Part shown: piece after piece, positions 33,929 to 42,292 of the stretch
Layout of the letters: each line of letters begins with the position of its first letter
Numbering within the stretch: the stretch's first letter is position 1
NCBI GenBank assembly: GCA_964343195.1
Contig: CAYFIR010000008.1
Span: forward strand, 62,001 to 126,000
Origin: CAYVAP01 sp964343195
GTDB lineage: Bacteria > Bacteroidota > Bacteroidia > J057
Length of the DNA stretch: 64,000 nt
Reading direction: 5' to 3'
Notes under the pieces: model-generated
What the model was told of the DNA's origin: nothing
The model's input: the letters and a program-made list of their open reading frames with translations, nothing else
Database searches by the model: none
Made by a program: the position numbers and the translations under genes

Positions 33929-34963
33929 ATGGCTGCTATTCGACTTTTTCTTTTGGCTATACTTCTGATGGTACAATTACTGGGCTGCCAGGAACTCCTG
34001 AGTCAGTCTTCGGAAGTTGAATTCAGGGACCATGACTCGCTACAACGCATCGAGGTCTATGTCGCCGGAGAATTTTTCACCGCCTATCGCTACGAAGGCG
34101 GCCACCTCAAAAAGCCCATTATTTACCCCATTCTGACGGCTGATGGGACACCCGTCACCCGTGGCTATCCGCTTGATCCCCGCCCTGGAGAGCGCATCGA
34201 CCACCCCCACCACATGGGGCTGTGGTTCAATCATGGCGACGTCAACGACCTCGATTTCTGGAACAACTCCACCGCCCGCCCTGCCGAGCAGCGCGCCCAT
34301 TATGGCCACATCACCCACGAAGAAATTCTCCAGATGGAGCATGGCGTCCTGCAGGTGCAAAAAGCCTGGCGACGCCCCGACAGCTCGATTTTGCTGGATG
34401 AGGTAACCCAATTCACCTTAAGCGGTGGCGACGGCTACCGCCTCATCGACCACCATAGCACCCTCACCGCGCGGGAGCAGGTCGTCTTCGAAGACTCCAA
34501 GGAGGGGATGTTTGCCATACGGGTGCGACGGGAGTTGGAACTCCCCGAGGAAAAAGCCATCGTGCTGCTGGATGAAACCCTGACCCCTTTGCCCAAGCAA
34601 ATCAACAACGAAGGCCTCAGCGGCAATTACCTCAACAGCGAGGGAGCCGAGGGCAACGATGTCTGGGGGCAACGCGCCCGCTGGATGGCGCTATCCGGCG
34701 TCGTGAACGACGAATCCATCACCATCCTGATGATGAGCGCCCCCGAAAACCCCAACTATCCGCCACACTGGATGGCGCGGGGATATGGGCTATTTGCCGT
34801 CAATCCGCTCGGCAGCGAGGTGTACACCGATGGACAGGAAACCCTCAACCTGACCCTGGAAGGGGGCGAGAGCGTGTCTTTCCGGCATCGCGTGGTGATT
34901 TATTCGGGAGAAAAACCGGAGCAGGAGGAGCTAGAGGAAGCGTTTGAGGAGTTTTGCAAATAA
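33929..34963 (+). CDS. DUF6807 (PmoA-like fold) lipoprotein
   Basis: The 344-residue protein has a lipobox LLGC and then a domain matching the DUF6807 family, once labelled methane oxygenase PmoA. The segment KKPIIYPILTADGTPVTRGY and the His-rich DHPHHMGLWFNHGDVN are its hallmarks. Later conserved residues include WMALSGVV and HRVVIYSG at the C-terminus. In Bacteroidota these proteins are usually linked to sugar or polyol use, and the name PmoA is misleading; no methane chemistry is expected. The protein is likely periplasmic and lipid-anchored. No sugar genes are adjacent. Confidence 0.8.
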   Translation: MAAIRLFLLAILLMVQLLGCQELLSQSSEVEFRDHDSLQRIEVYVAGEFFTAYRYEGGHLKKPIIYPILTADGTPVTRGYPLDPRPGERIDHPHHMGLWFNHGDVNDLDFWNNSTARPAEQRAHYGHITHEEILQMEHGVLQVQKAWRRPDSSILLDEVTQFTLSGGDGYRLIDHHSTLTAREQVVFEDSKEGMFAIRVRRELELPEEKAIVLLDETLTPLPKQINNEGLSGNYLNSEGAEGNDVWGQRARWMALSGVVNDESITILMMSAPENPNYPPHWMARGYGLFAVNPLGSEVYTDGQETLNLTLEGGESVSFRHRVVIYSGEKPEQEELEEAFEEFCK

Positions 34964-35022
34964 AGAGAAGCTCGCCCAACTTTTGCTTATCTTTAAATCA
35001 GGATCGTCAACCTGTTGCTGAT

Positions 35023-35919
35023 ATGACCACCACGACCGCTCGTTACATCAATCTGTTTACCGACTTTGGTTTTAAGAAGCTCTTCGGTGAAGAGCCGAAC
35101 AAAGACCTGTTGATTTCCTTTCTCAACGAATTACTTGAAAAGGAAAATCGAATTACAGACTTGAGCTACCTAAAAAACGAACAATTAGGCCAGCATGAGG
35201 GAGAGCGCCGGGCAGTGTACGACCTTTATTGCACCAATCAGAAAGGGGAAAAGTTCATTGTAGAAATACAGCGAGCCAAGCAAGAGTACTTCAAGGATCG
35301 AAGTGTTTACTACTCCACATTTGCCATTCAAGAGCAAGCCACTAAAGGTCGGCAGTGGCAATATGAACTCAAAGGAGTATATACCATTGCCGTCATGGAC
35401 TTTGTCTTTGATAGCCAGGACACCGACAAAATCGAGCATCGCATCAAGCTGATGGATACGCAAACGCACCGGGTGTTTTATGACAAGCTAACTTTCATCT
35501 ACCTGGAGGTACCCAAGTTTGACAAGCAGCTATCAGAGCTCGAAACAGACTATGAACGCTGGCTGTATGCCTTCAAAAACCTTCATCGGCTGTCCGACCG
35601 CCCCAAGGAGCTTCAGGCCGGAGTTTTCCAGAAACTCTTTGAACTTGCTGAAATCGCACGCCTGGACGACCGTGACCGCGCTGTTTATCAGGAAAGCCTC
35701 AAAGACTATTGGGACCTCAAAAGCGCCATGGATACCTATTACAAGGAAGGATTAGAAGAAGGACGGGAAGAAGGACGAGAAGTGGGACGAGAAGAGGGCG
35801 AAAAGAAAAAAGCTCAGGATATGGCGCGAAAGGCTTTGGAGAAAGGCTTAACAGTGGAACTGATCATAGAACTGACAGGTCTCAGCCAGGAGGAGATTGA
35901 GGCATTGAAAGGAGGGTAA
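35023..35919 (+). CDS. Rpn/PD-(D/E)XK nuclease family putative transposase
   Basis: From the ATG at 35023 the protein is 298 residues; a TTG 23 codons upstream overlaps the end of the previous gene and is less likely. The N-terminal half matches the PD-(D/E)XK transposase/Rpn family: YINLFTDFGFKKLFGEE, a long spacer, then YDLYCTNQKGEKFIVEIQ, with Asp and the ExQ residues as the likely nuclease centre. The C-terminus holds a charged repeat region (EGREEGREVGREEGE) and a helix (LTVELIIELTGLSQEEI) typical of the family. Rpn proteins promote recombination and may move as selfish genes. No terminal repeats are visible. Confidence 0.85.
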   Translation: MTTTTARYINLFTDFGFKKLFGEEPNKDLLISFLNELLEKENRITDLSYLKNEQLGQHEGERRAVYDLYCTNQKGEKFIVEIQRAKQEYFKDRSVYYSTFAIQEQATKGRQWQYELKGVYTIAVMDFVFDSQDTDKIEHRIKLMDTQTHRVFYDKLTFIYLEVPKFDKQLSELETDYERWLYAFKNLHRLSDRPKELQAGVFQKLFELAEIARLDDRDRAVYQESLKDYWDLKSAMDTYYKEGLEEGREEGREVGREEGEKKKAQDMARKALEKGLTVELIIELTGLSQEEIEALKGG

Positions 35920-35939
35920 AACATCTGTTTTTTTTGCGC

Positions 35940-36665
35940 ATGACCACCTCGACCTATCAAATCGTTCTGATTTTTTGCTTTTCATGGCTGTCCACCACCT
36001 TTGCCCAATCTCCTCTCATCCATGACGAGTCCTACCTCGATCCCTCTTTTGTAGAGTTTCGAATGAAGCTCGGCGAGGCCATTTTGAATCGGGATACCAG
36101 CCTGCTGAAGCCGCTGCTGGCAGAGCATATCGTCGAAAGCAAGGATGGATACATGGATGCGAGTCCGGCCCAATTCATCCAATCTTTTAGTGAGAAAAAC
36201 GGGGAAAGTTGGGAACTGCTCGAAAGGATATCACGATTCGGCTTTAACCGCTTCCGTACCAAGGACTCTTACTGGCATATGCCAGAAGGAACCCTTGGGT
36301 TTCAGGCCCCTTCATACCATTGGAAATTCAATATGGACAGCCTACTCCTGGTTTTAGGCAAAAATGTCAACGTGCGCCAATACCCTGGCCTTAGTGCTCC
36401 TACCATTGCTCAGGTTAGCTACGAAGTGTTGGCATGCGATTGCAATATCCTAACTGCGACGGATAGCACCATCGTGAAAGCAGATGGAAGAAAATGGCAT
36501 GAGGTATATCTCCCAGATGGACGAAGTGGCTATATCGCCTACTCCCTGACCAGTGTTTCCGTTTACCGCGAGCTAACCGTCGCCAAACTGGATGGGGAGT
36601 GGAAGATTGTATCTTTCTTTATGGCACCAGGGGTGTTGAGCTCCTACCCTCTCCAATTCAGGTAG
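35940..36665 (+). CDS. Secreted SH3-domain protein
   Basis: Starting at the ATG at 35940, this 241-residue protein has a signal peptide (ending TTFAQ). Residues about 25-135 form an unnamed N-terminal domain. A bacterial SH3-like domain follows, with the NVNVRQYPGLSAPTIAQVSYE pattern interrupted by an insertion, then WHEVYLPDGRSGYIAYSL. Such SH3b domains often bind cell-wall peptides. Function unknown. Its 3' end overlaps the 3' end of the opposite-strand Fic gene by 22 bases, so their transcripts are antisense at the ends. Confidence 0.65.
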   Translation: MTTSTYQIVLIFCFSWLSTTFAQSPLIHDESYLDPSFVEFRMKLGEAILNRDTSLLKPLLAEHIVESKDGYMDASPAQFIQSFSEKNGESWELLERISRFGFNRFRTKDSYWHMPEGTLGFQAPSYHWKFNMDSLLLVLGKNVNVRQYPGLSAPTIAQVSYEVLACDCNILTATDSTIVKADGRKWHEVYLPDGRSGYIAYSLTSVSVYRELTVAKLDGEWKIVSFFMAPGVLSSYPLQFR

Positions 36666-37750
36666 TACCTCGTATGTTTCCTCTCCCCCCGCCGTATCAG
36701 GGCATGTTTTTCAACCAAGTCCTGCAAGTCGCGGGTAGTGGTAGCCGCCGAGGTTCCGGTGATCCGTTGGTAGTTGCTGGCACTTAGCCCGCTGTCAAAG
36801 CCACCCGGCCCTGCCCGAAAAAGCCGCGCCAAAGCTTTTTCCTGACGCGGATTGAGCCTTCCTCTCAGCTCATCGAATAGCCGGGCTTTGAACAGCAGAA
36901 AATCCAGTTGCTCCAGTGTACGCTCTTGCGCTTCTATCACGCGATCGGCAAACCAATCTAACCAACCGGATACATCATTGCTGAGGCTGGCCCTGTTTAG
37001 CCTGTCATAGTACTCCTTTCGAGTTTGCTCCAGGGTATCCGCCAGCATGAGCAGACTTGGCTGACCTATTGCCTGGGATAATATCCGTTCAGATATAGCC
37101 CTACCAATTCGGCCATTGCCATCCTCAAATGGGTGAATGGATTCAAAGTACAAATGAGCAATTCCTGCTCTGGTAATGGCTGGTATTGGCTCAGTACCTC
37201 CAGGGTGGGAATCATGCAACCAGGCCAGAAAACGTTTCATTTCTTCCGGAACCCGGGAGGAGGGTGGGGCTTCGAAATGTACGACTGGTCGCTCCAAAGG
37301 CCCAGACATAATCTGCATAGGATCATCATGGGTGCGGTATCCGCCTATGACTTGCAGATCCCGACGCCCCTGGGTGAGCATGCGATGCCATTCGAACAGT
37401 TGTTTATCATCCAGTGGAAGCGCAAAATTTTGGTACACCTCCACCATCATCTCTGCGATGCCATACTCTGCCGGCTTTACCCTGCGCCCATCCGCTGCCA
37501 ATCCCAGCAAACGCCTTATCGACACCTGGACGCTGTCACGGTCAAGCAATTCGCCCTCAATCTGGGAAGTCTGAGTAGCTTCTGTACTGAGCAGTTCTAC
37601 CCGCAATTCAGCCTTGTCAGTGTCGCTCAGGTGTTCAAATTTCCCAATCCACTTCCCAGTAGATTTCAAAAACTGATCCTCCCGACTTCGAAGCGCCTGA
37701 GCATCGTAGCGAAATTCTCCCCAATCCTGTAACTGCCAATTCCAGCGCAT
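36644..37750 (-). CDS. Fic-family protein with DUF4172 and C-terminal winged helix
   Basis: From the ATG at 37750 the protein is 368 residues. I chose this over a TTG at 37777 because DUF4172 domains begin with a Trp-rich segment like RWNWQLQDWGEFRYD. An inhibitory helix TSQIEG (61-66) matches the class II motif that blocks the active site. The Fic motif HPFEDGNGRIGR (from His206) is complete. A C-terminal helix-turn-helix (ITGTSAATTTRDLQDLVEKH) suggests DNA binding. Fic proteins transfer AMP or similar groups to protein hydroxyls; this one looks active but autoinhibited. The target is unknown. Repeated 10-bp elements lie just upstream. Confidence 0.88.
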   Translation of the reverse strand: MRWNWQLQDWGEFRYDAQALRSREDQFLKSTGKWIGKFEHLSDTDKAELRVELLSTEATQTSQIEGELLDRDSVQVSIRRLLGLAADGRRVKPAEYGIAEMMVEVYQNFALPLDDKQLFEWHRMLTQGRRDLQVIGGYRTHDDPMQIMSGPLERPVVHFEAPPSSRVPEEMKRFLAWLHDSHPGGTEPIPAITRAGIAHLYFESIHPFEDGNGRIGRAISERILSQAIGQPSLLMLADTLEQTRKEYYDRLNRASLSNDVSGWLDWFADRVIEAQERTLEQLDFLLFKARLFDELRGRLNPRQEKALARLFRAGPGGFDSGLSASNYQRITGTSAATTTRDLQDLVEKHALIRRGERKHTRYYLNWRG

Positions 37751-37779
37751 TTCTTGATAATGAGTGATAAACTCCAATC

Positions 37780-37833
37780 CTATCGCTCAAAATACCCCAA
37801 ATTATGAGCGATAGCAACCCTCCCTATCGCTCA
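37780..37833. promoter_or_regulatory. Triple 10-bp repeat upstream of the Fic gene
   Basis: CTATCGCTCA occurs at 37780-37789, inverted at 37805-37814, and again at 37824-37833. The first two form a perfect inverted repeat with a 15-bp spacer. It lies 30 bp before the ATG of the Fic protein, which itself has a helix-turn-helix, so an autoregulatory operator is a natural guess. It could also be a structured leader. Confidence 0.45.
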
Positions 37834-37855
37834 ACTTGAAGTTTTTACCCCAATC

Positions 37856-37909
37856 TACGACACAAGTCGTAAAAATATTTGCATCTACGACACTTGTCGT
37901 TTATACTTG
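37856..37909 (+). promoter_or_regulatory. BlaI-type double operator and promoter
   Basis: Two dyads, TACGACACAAGTCGTA (37856-37871) and TACGACACTTGTCGTT (37886-37901), lie with centres 30 bp apart (about three helical turns). A promoter TTTG (37878-37881), 20 bases, TATACTTG (37902-37909) has the second dyad inside its spacer, so a bound repressor would block RNA polymerase. The next plus-strand gene is a BlaI/MecI repressor. The TACGAC/GTCGTA half-site resembles dyads bound by BlaI-type repressors. Confidence 0.75.
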
Positions 37910-38037
37910 TAACATCATCGCAGCAGCAGAAGAATTCGTCATTCGGAATTCGTACTTCATAATTCCCATGGCGATTTCCTTCCCGCTCACCAGCCCCTGA
38001 TTACGAATCACGAATCATCAATTACGAATTATTCCCC

Positions 38038-38406
38038 ATGTCCCCCTCCGAAGCTGAAATAGAAATCCTGCAAGTGCTCTGGCAACATGGCCGTTGTACG
38101 GTGCGCTTCATCCACGAGCAAGTCTCGCAGCGGCGGGAGGTGCGCTATACCACCACCCTGAAGCAGCTCCAGCGCATGGTGGAAAAGCACTTTGTACAGC
38201 AACACAAGACAGGAAAATCCCACGAATATACCGCCCTGCTCCCTGAGCAGGATGTCAAAGGCTCACTGGTGCAGCGACTGGTCAATACGGCCTTCAAAGG
38301 TTCGACCGCCGACCTGCTGCTACATGCCCTGGGCGACAGCGACCCCAGCGAGGATGAGCTCGATGCCCTCGAGAAGTGGCTGGAGAAGAAAAGAAGCGAG
38401 AAATGA
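38038..38406 (+). CDS. BlaI/MecI/CopY-family repressor
   Basis: The 122-residue protein begins SPSEAEIEILQVLWQHG and has the winged helix-turn-helix RRYTTTL-type segment (REVRYTTTLKQLQRMVEKH) and the wing THKTGKSHEYTALL region, followed by a C-terminal dimerisation helix pair. This is the standard length and order of BlaI/MecI repressors, which are cleaved or inactivated by an M56 membrane protease. That partner is the next gene. The two operator dyads upstream indicate autorepression of this pair. Confidence 0.92.
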   Translation: MSPSEAEIEILQVLWQHGRCTVRFIHEQVSQRREVRYTTTLKQLQRMVEKHFVQQHKTGKSHEYTALLPEQDVKGSLVQRLVNTAFKGSTADLLLHALGDSDPSEDELDALEKWLEKKRSEK

Positions 38407-38525
38407 GATCGCTGCGCTGTGAGACCGTTTCACTGTCAGACCGCTGCGCTGTCAGAAAGAGGAAAAAAGACAAAGGTCTTTGTAACCCTGTTATGGCTAC
38501 GCCAGTAACTTTCTGACCTCTACTT
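38407..38525 (+). repeat. 3'-end-associated dispersed repeat, copy B
   Basis: Directly after the repressor stop codon lie two near-identical units containing CGCTGCGCTGTGAGACCG and CGCTGCGCTGTCAGA. A purine-rich run, then TTGTAACCCTGTTATGGC and a closing TTCTGACCTC follow. Copy C on the minus strand matches most of this, including TTGTAAACCTGTTTTGGC. Confidence 0.55.
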
Positions 38526-38546
38526 TCAACTTTAAACCTGCCAACT

Positions 38547-41258
38547 TTGAACTACCTCCTTTACACCGAAGCCCTGGGCTGGACCCTGCTGCATAGCCTC
38601 TGGCAGGGAGCCGCACTCGCCTTTTTGTACCTGTTAGCGCGCTTTTTGCTGCGAAACCATAGTCCGCAATTGCGGTATCTGCTGGCGCTTACGACGCTGA
38701 CGGCACTACCGGTCTGCGCGGGTATCACCCTGGTTCAGTACTGGCCGGAAGAAGTAGCAGTCACCGAGATGGCCCAGATTCCCATCGAAAACTGGGACAA
38801 CCTATGGAGTAACTCCGTCATCCAATCGGAAGCTCAGTCGGCAACGCTAACATGGCAGGATCAAATGGAGCGAGCTCTGCCCTACTTGTCCCTGGTCTGG
38901 CTAATGGGAGTGGGCCTGATGTGGCTACGATGGTGTGGGGGATTATGGAATTTATACCAAATGCGCCATGCAGGGACCGAGGCTGGCCCCGCCAAATGGC
39001 AAAACAGCATAACCCAGTGGGCCCAAAACTGGGGCATCAACCGCCCCGTTAAGCTCCTGATATCCAACCGAATAAGTTCGCCGGCAACTCTGGGCTTCTG
39101 GAAGCCCATCATACTGATTCCAGCTACCCTGGTAACTGGTCTGAGCCCCGAGCAGTGGGAGGCCATCCTGCTGCATGAACTGGCCCATATTCGTCGGGCC
39201 GACTATGCGATCCGAATGATCCAATCACTGATTGAGATCCTGTTCTTTTACCACCCACTCGTATGGTGGGTCGGAAGGGACCTGGCCCATGAGCGGGAAG
39301 CCTGCTGTGATGATCAGGCTGTGGCAGTTTGCGGCGATGCCTTGCGCTACGCCCAGGCACTGACCACCCTGCAACGCATGTGTCAACCTTCAAACAACCA
39401 ATTAGCAATGGCTATTCAAAGCAAACATACATCCTCATTTACCCGACGCATCCAGCGGCTGTTCGAGCCCACAACGACCAGCAACCGCCCCAAAGCGGCC
39501 CTCATCCTGGCCTTCATGCTGCTCGTCAGCCTGACCAGCTATGCCTGGATGAATATGGAAACGCTTTCTCCGACAACTGAAAATCAGCAGGTTTCCATCC
39601 CCAATACTGTGGAGCCTTCCGTGGCAGCTCTTCCGGATGCCAGTGAACACTCCCAGGTTTCCTCTACGGATCTGATTGCCCCTTACCGCGAATTCCAACT
39701 GACCATCGACACCACCTGGACGCCTGAGTATCTCTCCCAAACCATAACAAAGTTGCGAGAGCAGGGGATTACCCTTTATGTGGAAAAGAAGATGTTCAAC
39801 TGCTTCGATCACCTCATTTACCTCTCGGGCCAGATTTCCTTCCCCAGCGGAGTTCAGGGAGAATTTGGTGGGCAACTAGGCCGCATCATGATTCGCAAGA
39901 CCGATGAAGAGCTAAAGGTCATGGGAACAAGCACCCCTGTTGGGGCCATCTGCTACTCCTTCGATGAAGAGGACCCTATGGCCATGGTGGTAGAAGAGCG
40001 TCCTGACGGTAAACGCCATGTTGAAACAATCGATTCCATCAAATACTACCGAGTCGATGGCACCAAAATGAGCGTAGAGGCCTATCAGGCTCTTGGACTG
40101 AAAGAGGAAGACATTGCGGGGGCCACCTTCATTGGGCCTCGGACCGATGCTAACGGCACAGTGATTGAAAGCGGCACCGTAGTAGAAGTCGTGACCAAAA
40201 GCAGGATCGCATCCCCTCCCCCCCCTCCTGTACATCCCTTTTGGACCTTTACCCTCGGTCCCAAGACCACCCTGGACGAGCTAACAGCCCTGACCAAAGC
40301 CCTTGAAAAAGATGGCTATTCCTTGACTGTCAGGAGTATTTCTGCCAATGATGAGATGTACCTCCGCGGACTGGATTTTTCCATCGAGATCGTAGGAGAA
40401 GACATGAAAGGCAAGGGCAAGGTGGTCTCTTCGAATGAGATCGATCCTACCCACTACGCACTGGTCAAGCTCAACCCGCTGGAAGGGACCATATCGGTGA
40501 CCATCCACGAAGTTGGCAGCGGCCCTGGGCAGATGGCCCTAACCGGTATTTCCATCCGGCAACAGGAGCCTACAGGTGAGCCCATCTACATCCTGAATGG
40601 CGAGGTGGTGGATCGGACGGTTTTGCAGGAGCTGGAGCCTTCCCAAATCGAACGAATAGACGTCCTGAAAGGCGAGTCGGCGGCTGAACTGGGTTTGACC
40701 GAAGATACCAGCAATGGGGTAATTGAAATCACCACCAAGTCCGGGGAAGTCATCGTAGAAGGAAAGCCCACTGAAACGCCAGAACCAGTATCGATCCGCA
40801 ATATCGAGCAGGAAGCCCTTCCCCTAGTAATCATTGATGGAGAAGAAGTTCCCAATGACGAGCTAGACGAACTTTTACCTGAGCAGATCGAGCATGTAGA
40901 GGTAATCAAGGGAGACTGCGCAGTAGAAGAGTATGGCGAAAAGGGAGAAAACGGGGTAGTCCTCATCCAGACCAAGCAGCCCGATCAGCTAGTAATCGAG
41001 CCAATCACCCTCAAAGTCAGCCCCAACCCCAGCGACGACGAATTTGCCATCGAGTACTCACTGGATCAGACTCAACAGATCAGCATCGGCGTCTATGACC
41101 TACAGGGCCGCCTGATCGAGGAGATTTTCAGCGGGACAGAAACCGACGGCAACATCATGGTCATCTGGAGTGGCCGCAACCTGCCGGATGGTACCTACCT
41201 GATCAAGCTAACCGGTGAGTCCGTAGCGGGACAGGCGAGGGTACAGCTACTGCGGTAG
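38547..41258 (+). CDS. BlaR1-like M56 metallopeptidase with TonB-plug-like repeats and a sorting-domain-like end
   Basis: The 903-residue protein (TTG start; the N-terminal LGWTLLHSLWQGA is the family start) has the M56 membrane protease domain. Zinc site: HELAH (210-214), with Glu251 in HEREACCDD; transmembrane helices lie around residues 12-36, 43-65, 112-135 and 320-337. The part beyond about 350 is extracytoplasmic. It contains two TonB-plug-like repeats (about 678-735 and 758-812; PSQIERIDVLKGE and PEQIEHVEVIKGD) and ends with a T9SS-type domain (823-903, VSPNPSDDE). In BlaR1/MecR1 the protease cleaves the repressor on sensing a ligand. The unusual extension may be the sensor. It follows the repressor gene after 140 bp of repeat. 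Confidence 0.82.
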   Translation: MNYLLYTEALGWTLLHSLWQGAALAFLYLLARFLLRNHSPQLRYLLALTTLTALPVCAGITLVQYWPEEVAVTEMAQIPIENWDNLWSNSVIQSEAQSATLTWQDQMERALPYLSLVWLMGVGLMWLRWCGGLWNLYQMRHAGTEAGPAKWQNSITQWAQNWGINRPVKLLISNRISSPATLGFWKPIILIPATLVTGLSPEQWEAILLHELAHIRRADYAIRMIQSLIEILFFYHPLVWWVGRDLAHEREACCDDQAVAVCGDALRYAQALTTLQRMCQPSNNQLAMAIQSKHTSSFTRRIQRLFEPTTTSNRPKAALILAFMLLVSLTSYAWMNMETLSPTTENQQVSIPNTVEPSVAALPDASEHSQVSSTDLIAPYREFQLTIDTTWTPEYLSQTITKLREQGITLYVEKKMFNCFDHLIYLSGQISFPSGVQGEFGGQLGRIMIRKTDEELKVMGTSTPVGAICYSFDEEDPMAMVVEERPDGKRHVETIDSIKYYRVDGTKMSVEAYQALGLKEEDIAGATFIGPRTDANGTVIESGTVVEVVTKSRIASPPPPPVHPFWTFTLGPKTTLDELTALTKALEKDGYSLTVRSISANDEMYLRGLDFSIEIVGEDMKGKGKVVSSNEIDPTHYALVKLNPLEGTISVTIHEVGSGPGQMALTGISIRQQEPTGEPIYILNGEVVDRTVLQELEPSQIERIDVLKGESAAELGLTEDTSNGVIEITTKSGEVIVEGKPTETPEPVSIRNIEQEALPLVIIDGEEVPNDELDELLPEQIEHVEVIKGDCAVEEYGEKGENGVVLIQTKQPDQLVIEPITLKVSPNPSDDEFAIEYSLDQTQQISIGVYDLQGRLIEEIFSGTETDGNIMVIWSGRNLPDGTYLIKLTGESVAGQARVQLLR

Positions 41259-41288
41259 CCCCTCATGCTTTACCACAAAGAAACATAA

Positions 41289-41335
41289 AGAGAGGTCTCG
41301 AAGGGCACTAAGAATAATCCCTTTGAGACCTCTCT
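41289..41335. terminator. Long hairpin between convergent genes
   Basis: AGAGAGGTCTC plus AAGGG pair with CCCTT plus GAGACCTCTCT with one mismatch in a 17-bp stem. It lies after the M56 gene and before the convergent hydrolase gene and likely serves as a bidirectional terminator. Confidence 0.65.
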
Positions 41336-41399
41336 CTACTTGTCGAAAAACCCTTCACTTTGAGTCCTTAGCGCTCTCCTTAGAGTCCTTCGTGGTTTA

Positions 41400-42080
41400 T
41401 CATCTTGAAATGGAAGCCCCGATCTCCATCAGCGTCAGCTCCTTTCCCGCGTCAGCGAAAGCCTTACTGGCAGCAGCATGGTCGATCTCGATGTAGCCAA
41501 AGGTATCGAAGTGCATGCCGATGATGTCCTTGCACTGGATGAAATCCGCCGCTATGACCGCATCTTCCACGCCCATGGTGAAGTTGTCGCCCATGCAGAG
41601 GAAGGCAAAGTCCAGGTCGTGGTACTCGCCGATCAGCTTCATGTCGCCAAACAGCGCTGTATCACCGGAGTAGTAGAAGGTTTTGCCCTCAGATTCGAAG
41701 ATCATTCCTGCCGGATGGCCGCCATAGCTGCCGTCGGGCATGCTGCTGGAGTGCACCGCGTTGGTGAATTTCACCGTACCAAAGTCAAATTCATTCTTGC
41801 CGCCGTGGTTCATGGGGTGGTTGTTCTCGATGCCCTTTTGCCCGAACCAGCCCACCACCTCGAAGGTCGAGATAAGCTTGGCACCCGTCCGCTTGGCGAT
41901 GGCCTCGACGTCCGCGACATGGTCGCCATGACCATGCGACAGGATGATGTAATCAGCCGGAATTTCGTCGATGTTGATCGCTGATGCCTTGGGATTCGGA
42001 GAGATAAAAGGATCGAGCAGGATGTGCTTTCCGTTGAGTTCCAGCCCGAAAGCCGAGTGTCCGTAATAGGTAATTTTCAT
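41400..42080 (-). CDS. UPF0173-type metal-dependent hydrolase (metallo-beta-lactamase fold)
   Basis: The 226-residue protein begins MKITYYGHSAF and has the metal motif HGHGDH (49-54), a later His in NAVHSSSM and the GD and HF(D)TF motifs near the end. This matches the UlaG-like/UPF0173 metal-dependent hydrolases, cytoplasmic enzymes with a two-metal centre and usually unknown substrate. It is a single gene about 210 bp from the Sir2 gene; the gap holds no visible feature. Confidence 0.9.
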   Translation of the reverse strand: MKITYYGHSAFGLELNGKHILLDPFISPNPKASAINIDEIPADYIILSHGHGDHVADVEAIAKRTGAKLISTFEVVGWFGQKGIENNHPMNHGGKNEFDFGTVKFTNAVHSSSMPDGSYGGHPAGMIFESEGKTFYYSGDTALFGDMKLIGEYHDLDFAFLCMGDNFTMGVEDAVIAADFIQCKDIIGMHFDTFGYIEIDHAAASKAFADAGKELTLMEIGASISR

Positions 42081-42292
42081 TGGAATGGAGTTGTTGGAGT
42101 GGGTATGGAGGTATGGGGCGTTCGAGTTTTTACAAATGGCGGTTACAACCTTTCCTCTATATACTTCATATCCTTTCTCTGGCTTGACATTAAGCTAACC
42201 AATTCTCCTAACCATCTCAACCCGGTTCTGTTTTGGCAGCCTGGAAAGGGAAGCCAGAAGACCATTGACATTACCAGCTCCGAAGCCCTAGA

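Noticed and set aside
37910..38037. Short repeated AATTACGAATT-like stretch as a mobile element or array
   Set aside because: Irregular low-complexity repeats of a few bases without equal spacing; not a CRISPR array and without terminal repeats.
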